A stretch of DNA of 64,000 nt from Torreya grandis. Taxonomy: Eukaryota > Streptophyta > Pinopsida > Cupressales > Taxaceae. Numbering within the stretch: position 1 is the first letter of the stretch; every line of letters begins with the position of its first letter. The position numbers and the translations under genes are program-made. Location: contig JARHVA010000667.1 of the NCBI GenBank assembly GCA_037957365.1, forward strand, positions 4,108,001 to 4,172,000. The letters run 5' to 3'. The notes below the pieces were generated by a model. It did no database searches and was not told the DNA's origin. It saw only the letters and a list, made by a program, of their open reading frames with translations. Below, piece after piece: positions 55,009 to 64,000 of the stretch.

Positions 55009-57247
55009 CTAAATGTAGTCATGATCTACACTGTTGTCAATCAACGTAAGCTCCTGCAATATCCTTTGAAATATAACCAAGAGAAATACATAATCAAACC
55101 GGTGAATGCAACTCAACCAAACTCCAAAATCACAAATACCATGTACACATTCCACCACACTATGTGGAAGGCACACTCCAACTCTGCCACAACTCCCAAA
55201 TGGGACTATGCCAAGTGTGGAGAATCCACACACTGTACCTCTACCGTGATCAACATATCTCATCAACTCCTGTTCTAAGTCATGCATCGACAAACTATCA
55301 ACCCCAACACCTATCACCATGCCATGTCTATCACAACTCTCATCCCATGGTGTCAAATCGTCCCTCATGGCCCTCATGTCACCAAATCCAATCTCTGATA
55401 AACTGCCCTGGGTGTGTCGATACTATACGCTGTGTAACTTGCAACTACCAATTCCATCTACAAAAGATGGTGCCAATCCATTCCATAATGGATGGTAAGA
55501 AACGGGTGCCGATCTACACCTGCGTGAAATCAAATCTTCTATCTTTGGGTCAAAATAAAAATAATGAGCATACCCCATTGTATAATGCCGGTAGGAACCC
55601 CCAAACTCTGCTACTAGCTCACCATCACTAAATTGGGAATCTACAGATGGCTCCAATCTTTGACTCTGAGTGGCTGTAGGCTGGATAGGACCCTGTGCAA
55701 TTTTCTCAACAAACCCAACCTATAAATCCCTGTGAGGTAGCATAGTATAAAGGATCACTATAATCTCCCCACCCAATCTGCTAATAACACTAGTACCTCT
55801 GATGAGAACCTCTTCTGTCACTTTATGTGAGTCCAGATGAACACCTACACTATCCAACAAATTCTCCATGAATGATTCAGTGCAATAAAAATTATACGTG
55901 GAAGCATCGACATACTCCCCCACACACCACAACTGATCCCTATGTAAGGGTGGCATAACCAACTGTACCACATTGTCATCTATGTGAGAAGAATAAATCT
56001 AGAGACTCGACTCCATTGGTATCCCAAACTCATCAAGACCAGGTACTCCCAAATCTTGAACATGTGTGTCATCCCCAACAACATGTTCCTCAGCAACAAC
56101 TGCATGAACGTACTCACCACCAACCACCTCAATATACAAATGAACTGGGTCTGGGGCTGGTAAAGACCTAAAATGCTCTAACTCCATGGTCACCTCAGCC
56201 AAAATAAATTGTGACTCCTCATAAGCCAACTATGTACTCACAAGAATCTTATAAGTCACCTTGAGCTACTGAGTAAGCTCACTCGCCCTATCTTCCTTGG
56301 CCAATAATTCATCATACATTGTGCTACCCCACTCCATAAGATAATCTCTATCGGCTACCAACTTCATATAATCCTGTCTCAAAATCTGGATAGCCTCCCA
56401 TAACGAGTGGATCTTTGTCAAGGAAAAATAACTGCCTCCCCACTCATCACAAGTAGGAGAATCCCATCCATAAATTGCTAACAACTGACGAGCAGCATCA
56501 AAATGCTCACAAGCTATTGCAATGTCTCACTCACTAACTCTCAGCTGACTAGACACATGTTTGTGTTGGCTGGTCGAACTCCTATACTCTACCCCTGACA
56601 CACTGTCCAAAGGAGTAACCTCAAAATAGCTAACATCTGTAATACTGCTATCCAAATTCAACAGACCAATTGTTAAACTCATATCATCAAATAGAGTGAC
56701 TAAAACATCCACATAAACCTCTGTATCAAAGGATCCTACTGAAGAGACTAAGTCCTCAACACTGTCCACAACATCCTCCTGGGTGTCATCTGCAATAGTC
56801 AAATCCTGGGAATCTTCTATAGACTCTGCCATATCTGAGAGATCATCAACTCTCAGTGTACTAACATCTGAGTACACCTCCACACTTTGAATGCGAGCAT
56901 CAGACTCATCCTCATCTAACTCAAAAGAAGCTGCGGCTGATAACTATCTCATGAGAATCATGGGACATGCTACTGTCCTCAAACAAATCAGCAACAATAT
57001 CCTACAGTTGTAAAATGTCTCCATCATGTGTAGTCACAACACTAGTGGCTGCTCCACTAAGTAAATGATTAACTTCACCTGTAGAGACCTCTTGTTTCTC
57101 CATCTTTTTGTGTTGTGATGTGGACACTCTCAAAATGGATGTCATACACCATACTAATTTGGCTTCTATTGTAGGGTCTGAAAGAAATTCATTCATTCTC
57201 CTCTGGTGTTCAACCAACTTGTTCAAACTTTGTTTAAGCATCTCCAT
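55009..57247 (-). pseudogene. Unknown ~760-codon reading frame, array unit 2
   Basis: This is homologous to unit 1 along its full length. The first ATG in phase is 57247; the unit 1 start is lost by a one-base change of phase plus a TAG. A one-base insertion near 56950 shifts the phase, and stops include TGA near 56525 (CGA in unit 1), TAG at 56266-56268 shared with units 1 and 3, and others near 56230-55970 and 55660. The frame is open at the CGG codon that is TGA in unit 1, and so runs to 55009. Because most lesions differ between units, the common ancestor had a more intact frame. Confidence 0.7.
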
Positions 57248-57436
57248 ATCCTTGTCCCACTATTCTGAGTCCTTGAATTAATCATGGTTACTTCATTGAT
57301 TCAATGACCAATCTGCCCAACAAGATGGCATAATAAAAGCTTTGATACCACTGTAATAGTGGTATCACTGTACAGACCAATCTACCCAAACTACCCAACA
57401 GGATGGCAGGGTGGCAGGATTTAGCTCTGATACCAC

Positions 57437-58800
57437 TATAATATCCCTAACCAATAGGGACTGTAGAAAGACAAAAGCTCTGATACCACTATAATATCCC
57501 CAACCAATAGGGACTGTAGAAAGACAAAAGCTCTGATACCACTGTAATATCCCCTGTTTCCCTTCAATTCTAAAACTGGATATTTCTTGACTATTTCTTT
57601 GTATTTTCCCTTTTGATGTTTTTGCATGAATAAAGATGCAATTTTTCAAGATAAATTCAAATAAACAAATAAACCACAGTATAATTTCTTAACTGGCAAA
57701 TCAATGATCTCATTTATTTGTCCAGATGATTACAATAGATGTCCACTGTCATGCATATAAAAGAATATGAAAATACTATCTTAAAAACTTGGTCTTTTGC
57801 AAATCTAGAAATAAAACTTGAATCTGGAATGGATCAGGTTTCTGTGTCAAAACACAGTCACCGACATCGATTATATTGTCGTCATCGGATGATATACTAC
57901 CGACATCAGTCTCAGTCAATCAATCTGCTCTACCATCATCGGTATGAAGTCGATCGATGTCAATCTCTGCACTGCCGATGTCAGTCTTTGAGTTGCCTGT
58001 GGCTCTATACGACCTGATGCAGAATTGTATGAAATTACACAGATCGGTACAGATTCCATATAGAAGCAAGATAATATGTTGTGGCCTATATTTTGGATAC
58101 CTGATCTCAATATCTCTATCTGGATAATTTATTGAATCAAAAACCTAATGAAATAAATACCTGAAATACCTATGATAGCTTCTGTATGAAGCTATCTCTC
58201 AAATTGGCAATATATCGGTTGATCTCTCACAACCTCTGAATCGCACACAATGAAGAGTGGATATTCTCCAGTGTAAATGGAATACTAGAACCCTTGGCTC
58301 AGTCTTCTCAGAAGAATTCTTAAAAAATAATCAATATCAATAATCAATAATCAATGGATAATTATCTCTCTCCAATAAGAACCCCTTATATCTTCTAAAA
58401 AAATATGCTTGCCCTAATTAGGGTTTCATAATTAAAAATTAGGGTTTCTCAATTAAAATATGCTAAATAATTAATATTCAATTAAATCAATCAAATATTA
58501 ATATCTCCCTCAATATATGTCTGATCCTCGAACCAACTAAAGCTGGTGAATCAGGGAGTGATTCTGCACATGACCATACCAAAACAAGGGTGCTTTGCTG
58601 CATGTCAGAAGTCCCTAAATAATAGGAGCTCAAGCAAATGTGTCTGAAAGAGCCCAAATGAAAACCAACTATAGAAATTCTTCTAATTAAAGCCAATCCA
58701 AGCTCCATCATGACCCTCTATCCATCCTATTAGCCAACAAAGGTCACATAATAGGCTAATCATCAACTCTGAAGATGTCAACTAAAAAGGGGACATGACA
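57437..58800 (-). repeat. LTR-C of array H (1364 bp)
   Basis: It contains two 53-bp PBS units (57437-57542) and the same telo-box/TATA/palindrome layout. Its outer 205 bp plus the next 368 bp of unit 3 are identical to the matching tract of LTR-B and unit 2. Confidence 0.92.
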
Positions 58801-58870
58801 ATCCACCCCTCCTAAAATTGCTTGTCCCCAAGCAATCACAGAACAATGAACCACTCAATCCACCTGGATC

Positions 58871-61106
58871 CTAAATGTAGTCATGATCTACACTGTTGTC
58901 AATCAACGTAAGCTCCTGCAATATCCTTTGAAATATAACCAAGAGAAATACATAATCAAACCGGTGAATGCAACTCAACCAAACTCCAAAATCACAAATA
59001 CCATGTACACATTCCACCACACTATGTGGAAGGCACACTCCAACTCTGCCACAACTCCCAAATGGGACTATGCCAAGTGTGGAGAATCCACACACTGTAC
59101 CTCTACCGTGATCAACATATCTCATCAACTCCTGTTCTAAGTCATGCATCGACAAACTATCAACCCCAGCACCATCACCATGCCATGTCTATCACAACTC
59201 TCATCCCATGCTGTCAAATTGTCCCTCATGGCCCTCATGTCACCAAATCCAATCTCTGATAAACTGCCCTGGGTGTGTCGATACTATACGCTGTGTAACT
59301 TGCAACTACCAATTCCATCTACAAAAGATGGTGCCAATCCATTCCATAATGGATGGTAAGAAACGGGTGCCGATCTACACCTGCGTGAAATCAAATCTTC
59401 TATCTTTGGGTCAAAATAAAAATAATGAGCATACCCCACCGTATAATGTCGATAGGAACCCCCAAACTCTGCTACTAGCTCACCATCACTGAATTGGGAA
59501 TCCATAGATGGCTCCAATCTTTGACTTCGAGTGGATGTAGGCTGGATAGGACCCTGTGTAATCTGCTCAACAAACCCCACATTAAAATCCCTGTGAGGTA
59601 GCATAGTAGAAAGGATCACTATAATCTCCCCACCCAATCTGCTAATAACACTATTACCTCAGATGAGAACCTCTTATGTCACTTTATGCGAGTCCAGACG
59701 AATACCTGCACTATCCAACAAATACTCCATGAATGATTCAATGCAATAAAAATTATACGTGGAAGCATCGACATACTCCCCCACACACCACAACTGATCC
59801 CTCTGTAAGGGTGGCACAACCAACTGTACCACACTATCATCTGTGTGAGAAGAATAAATCTGGAGACTCGACTCCACTGGTGTCCCAAACTCATCAGGAC
59901 CATGTACTCCCAAATATTGAACATGTGTGTCATCCCCAAAAACATGTTCCTCAGCAACAACTACATGAACGTGCTCACCACCAACCACCTCAATATATAA
60001 ATGAACTGGGTCTGGGGCTGGTAAAGACCTAAAATGCTCTAACTCCACGTCACCTCAGCCAAATGAAACTGTGACTCCTCATAAGCCAACTGTGTACTCA
60101 CAAGAATATTATAAGTCACCTCAAGCTACTGAGTAAGCTCACTCACCCTATCTTCCTTGGCCAATAATGCATCATACACTATGCTGCCCCACTCCATAAG
60201 ATAATCTCTGTCGGCTACCAACTACATATAATCATGTCTCAAAATCTGGATAGCCTCCCATAACGAGTGGATCTCTGTCAAGGAAAAATAACTTCCTCCC
60301 CACTCATCACAAGTAGGAGAACCCCATCCATAAACTGCTAACAACTGATAAGCAGCATCAAAATGCTCACAAGTGATAGCAATGTCTCACTCACTAACTC
60401 TCAGCTGACTAGACACATGTTTGTGCTGGCTGGTCGAACTCCTATACTCTACCCCTGACACACTGTCCAAAGGAGTAACCTCAGAATAGCTAACATCTGT
60501 AATACTGATATCCAAATTCAACAGACCAACTATTGAACTCATATCATCAAACAGAGTGATTGAAACATCCATATAAACCTCTATATCAAAGGATCCTGCT
60601 GAAGAGACTAAGTCCTCAACACTGTCCACAACATCCTCCTGGGTGTCATCTGCAATAGTCAGATCTTGGGAATCTTCTATAGACTCTGCCATATCTGAGA
60701 GATCATCAACTCTCAGTGTACTAACATCTGAGTACACCTCCACACTTTGAATGCGAGCATCAGACTCATCCTCATCTAACTCAGAAGAAGCTACAGCTGA
60801 AACTATCTCATGAGAATCATGGGACATGCTACTGTCCTTAAACAAATCAGTAACGATATCCTGCTATTGTAAAATGTCTCCATCATGTGTAGTCACAATA
60901 CTAGTGGTTGTTCCACTAAGTAAATGATTAACTTCACCTGTAGAGACCTCTTGTTTCTCCATATTTTTGTGTTGTGATGTGGACCCTCTCAAAACAGATG
61001 TCATACACCGTACTAATTTGGCTTCTATTGTAGGGTCTGAAAGAAATTCATTCATTCTCCTCTGGTGTTCAACCAACTTGTTCAAACTTTGTTTAAGCAT
61101 CTCCAT
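58871..61106 (-). pseudogene. Unknown ~760-codon reading frame, array unit 3
   Basis: This is a third homologue. The stretches 61106-60864 and 60845-60387 share one phase and encode the N-terminal and acidic parts. One-base deletions near 60045 (ccacgtcacc) and 59170 (agcaccatcacc) shift the phase. Stops include TGA near 60385 (CGA in unit 1) and the shared TAG at 60126-60128. It ends at 58871 in the same place as unit 2. Confidence 0.7.
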
Positions 61107-61296
61107 ATCCTTGTCCCACTATTTTTGAGTCTTTGAAGTAATCATGGTTACTTCGCTTATTCAATGACCAATCTACCCAACAAGATGGCAGAACAAAAGC
61201 TCTGATACCACTATAATAGTGGTATCACTGTACAGACCAATCTACCCAAACTACCCAACAGGATGGCAGCATGGCAGGATTTAGCTTTGATACCAC

Positions 61297-62606
61297 TGTA
61301 ATATCCCCAACCAATAGGGACTGTAGAAAGACAAAAGCTCTGATACCACTGTAATATCCCCTGTTTCCCTTCAATTTTGAAATTGGATATTTCTTGACTA
61401 TTTCTCTGTATTTTCCCTTTTGATGTTTTTGCATGAATAAAGATGTGATTTTGCAAGATAAATTCAAATAAACAAATAAACCATAGTATAATTTCTTAAC
61501 TGGAAAATCAATGATCTCATTTATTCATCCAGATGATTACAATAGATGTCCTCTGTCATGCATATAAAAGAATATGAAAATATTGTCTTAAAAACCTGGT
61601 CTTTTGCAAATTTGGAAATAAAACTTGAATCTAGAATGGCTCAGGTTTCTATGTCAAAACACAGTCATCGACGTTAGTTATATTACCATCATCGGTCGAT
61701 ATACTACCAACGTCGATCTCAGTCGGTCGATCTACTCTACCGTCGTTGATATGAAGTCGACCAATGTCAGTCTCTGGACTACTGATGTCGGTCTCTGAGC
61801 TACCTGCAGCTCTGTACGACCTGATGCAAAACTATATGGAATTGCATGAATCGGTACGGATTCTGTACAGAAGCAAGATAATATGTTGTGGCCTGTATTC
61901 TGGATACCTGATCTCAAGATCCCTATTTGGATAATTTATTTAATCAAAAACCTAATGAAATAAATACCTGAAATCCCTGTGATAGCTTCTATATGAAGCT
62001 ATCTCTCAAATTGGCAATAGATCGGTTGATCTCTCACAACCTCTGAATCGTACACAATGAAGAGTGGACGTTCTCTAATGCAAATGGAATATTGGAACCC
62101 TTGGCTCAGTCTTCTCAGAAGAATTCTTAGCAATAATCAATATCAATAATCAATAATCAATGGATAATTATCTCTCTCCAATAAGAAACCCTTATATCTT
62201 CTAAAAAAGTGTGCTTGCCCTAATTAGGGTTTCATAATTAAGAATTAGGGTTTCTCTATTAAAATATGCTAAATAATTAATATTCAATTAAATCAATCAA
62301 ATATTAATATCTCCCTCAATATATGTCTGATCCTCGAACCGACTAAAGCTGGTGAATCAGGGAGTGATTTTGCACATGACCATACCAAAACAAGGGTGCT
62401 CCGCTGCATGTCAGAAGTCCCTAAATAATAAGAGCTCAGGTAAACATGTTTGAAAGAGCCCAAATGAAAACCAACTATAGAAATTATGCTAATTGAATCC
62501 AAGCCAAGCTCCATCATGACCCTCTATCCATCCTATCAGCCTACAAAGGTCGCATAATAGGCTAATCATCAACTCTGAGGATGTCAACTAAAAAGGGGAC
62601 ATGACA
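61297..62606 (-). repeat. LTR-D of array H (1310 bp; terminal 5' LTR)
   Basis: It has only one 53-bp PBS unit (61297-61349), which accounts for the 53-bp length difference from LTR-A and LTR-B. The element-strand start TGTCATGTCCCC abuts TAAAC (62607-62611). Confidence 0.92.
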
Positions 62607-62611
62607 TAAAC

Positions 62612-63088
62612 TAAGTAACATATGCTAGTATATAGTTAGGAGTCTTAACTAGAGCTAATATTATCTAGAGAATGATATATTCACTAAAATTAAGTATTAC
62701 ATGCAGATTTCTCTCAGATTATCTTCATTATATATATTTACATGATAAGATATGATGTGATACTCATATTTTTCATGAATATGATTGTGATGATGATATT
62801 CCACACCATTTAAATCATTATATACCTTTTTAAATGTAAATATTACATCTTTTCACTCATCATTACCTTTGGTAACCATTCATTTACACTTAGTTAAATT
62901 CTCAACTACTAATTAGTAGATACTTGCATATCATGATATATACGCATTTTACTCATATAAACTATTATATATTATTTAGTATTATCCTTTTGATATGTTT
63001 GCATATTTTGTGGAATCATTCCCTTATTCCATGACATCATTCTCTTATTATGTGGCATATTATATTGTTCATATAAATCCCACCAACA
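62612..63088 (-). repeat. 5' LTR of G, larger piece
   Basis: This continues the LTR that starts at 49702 (TGTTGATATAAAC) after the array. It matches 47125-47676 apart from the (TA)n tract and ends CACCAACA. Confidence 0.85.
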
Positions 63089-63093
63089 CTAGA

Positions 63094-64000
63094 TTTTATC
63101 TTTATTGGGATATATGAAATGGTATCTTGATTAGCTCATTATGGGCTAGAACTTGACATATGTTTAAGATTGTACCTTACAATTGGATATAAGGATAAAT
63201 TGATTCGAATATGATTATTCTTAAGCACTTTTGTATTCTCTTATAAGTAAAATATCATTGTTAATCATTAAATGAATGTTTAAGATCTATTTTTTTACTT
63301 ATTGATCTTGAACAGTAAGGGTATAAAATTGATTTTTTGTCCTGTTTTACTTCACATGTTTTCTTGATATAGCCCTAGATGGAAATGATGACCCCTACTT
63401 AGTCACATTTACAATGTCACTTAAATATTGACTATACCCTTCTTATAATCATGTGAAATGTTGATCTATCTTCAAGAGGTGAATGCTATATTACTTGCAT
63501 GGTTGTATAATGGTTGATTGTGTTGATGTTATTTAAGTATTGTAATTGGTTTAATTGAATGTATTGAGTCAGGACTATAACATGACTTTTGGTTACTTTT
63601 TTGTGGTCCTTTGATAATAATAGAGTAATGAGTATGGATTGTATTCCCTCATTTACACCTAAATTGTTGTTAGTTTCTTATTTCATATATAATCTAGCGT
63701 AAATTTTAATAGATTTAAAATTATGATGATTTTATTCTTGTACATGTGTATTTATTCCTTGTATTATGTTGGAATTTTTTGAAAAAATAATGGAAGATTA
63801 TTTTGTATTGTCCATGAGAATCCAGAATAGTAAAGTTAAGTTAATCTTTGGCTTAAAGGGACTTGAGATTGACTAAAGTATTAGCTATGACCTTGGAAAC
63901 TTGACTATGTTTATAGACTTAAAACACATTGTGTGGTTTTAACTTTACCGTATTAGCTTGAGAGTAGGGAAGTCTGATTATTCCTATAAAACCTAATTTT
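63094..64000. other. AT-rich DNA at the right edge, nothing recognised
   Basis: About 900 bp with no supportable gene, repeat boundary or RNA. Joined to 47106 it would be the older DNA into which G inserted. Confidence 0.45.

Larger units (their letters stand above)
49715..62606 (-). mobile_element. Tandem LTR-retrotransposon array H (LTR-int-LTR-int-LTR-int-LTR)
   Basis: Four direct LTRs (49715-51077, 53576-54938, 57437-58800, 61297-62606) alternate with three internal regions (2498, 2498, 2496 bp). One 5-bp duplication, TAAAC, flanks the whole (49710-49714 and 62607-62611). Removing the array and one TAAAC restores the right LTR of G. Each internal region has a PBS and leader at one end and a polypurine tract at the other. 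The PBS type is copia-like, but no gag or pol domain is recognised. Growth by unequal recombination between LTRs of a single insertion is the simplest origin. Confidence 0.93.
47112..63088 (-). mobile_element. LTR element G (gypsy-like ends), right LTR split by array H
   Basis: Left LTR 47112-47676 and a right LTR made of 49702-49714 plus 62612-63088 match along their length. The flanks read CTAGT (47107-47111) and CTAGA (63089-63093), or ACTAG on both sides if the ends are shifted by one base. In minus orientation TGGTGTCTGAGCC (49687-49699) is a possible PBS next to the right LTR, and aagtctgaggatga (47677-47690) is a purine-rich tract next to the left LTR, preceded by gaggacgagac wording seen at the 3' end of plant gypsy internal regions. 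The 2.0-kb internal region shows no domains. Confidence 0.75.

Noticed and set aside
49715..62606. Array H as a CRISPR-like or satellite array
   Set aside because: The units have LTR, PBS and polypurine signatures and a flanking TSD. The repeat unit is 3.9 kb and the DNA is plant-like.

Overview
The window looks like intergenic DNA from a large, repeat-rich land-plant nuclear genome, possibly a gymnosperm. The lineage cannot be fixed from the sequence. Nearly everything recognisable is a decayed LTR retrotransposon with plant Ty1/copia or Ty3/gypsy protein domains. PBS boxes of the initiator-tRNA type (TGGTATCAGAGC) recur, and two plant telo-boxes (AAACCCTAA) sit in one LTR family. I see no intact host gene, tRNA, rRNA or CRISPR array. 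Every coding region carries stops or frameshifts.

Layout. (1) 1-2961: the 3' part of a non-autonomous copia copy (A1, +), then its LTR and a duplicated PBS. (2) 2996-21030: an old Ty3/gypsy remnant (B, -). It is split at GGGTT by copia element C (8130-19511, +), which is split in turn at GAAAT by a second family-A copy (A2, 10093-14591, -). (3) 21034-39390: a 5'-truncated copia (D, +) split by a third family-A copy (A3, 23833-28281, -, TSD ATAAA) and by a 9.6-kb gypsy element with LTRs of about 3.1 kb (E, 29023-38623, +, TSD AGTAG). (4) 39988-43159: a 3.2-kb element with 316/317-bp LTRs and no recognisable genes (F, TSD TATTT). (5) 43640-47106: decayed low-complexity DNA with a possible ORF remnant and a possible LTR start at 44388. 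(6) 47112-63088: an LTR element (G, -) whose right LTR is split at TAAAC by a 12.9-kb tandem array (H, 49715-62606, -). (7) 63094-64000: AT-rich DNA with nothing recognised.

The most unusual object is array H. It reads LTR-internal-LTR-internal-LTR-internal-LTR, with one target-site duplication around the whole. Its three internal regions (2498, 2498 and 2496 bp) are each almost filled by one reading frame of about 760 codons, with no gag or pol motif that I recognise. Its LTRs end in tandem 53-bp units that each carry a copy of the PBS, so LTR length is quantised (1363, 1363, 1364 and 1310 bp). Similar LTR-end/PBS duplications occur in family A copies A1 and A3.

A second theme is dense clusters of short palindromes in LTRs and leaders. 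ACCGACGTCGGT (two inverted DRE/CRT cores around GACGTC) occurs in family A and in array H. GTTGAC-TGG-GTCAAC (inverted W-boxes) occurs in B. GGTTCAA/TTGAACC and GCCCTTGCAGAGGGC occur in E. All boundaries, identities and domain calls were read by eye. Tools are needed for dating, family assignment and homology of the unknown frame.
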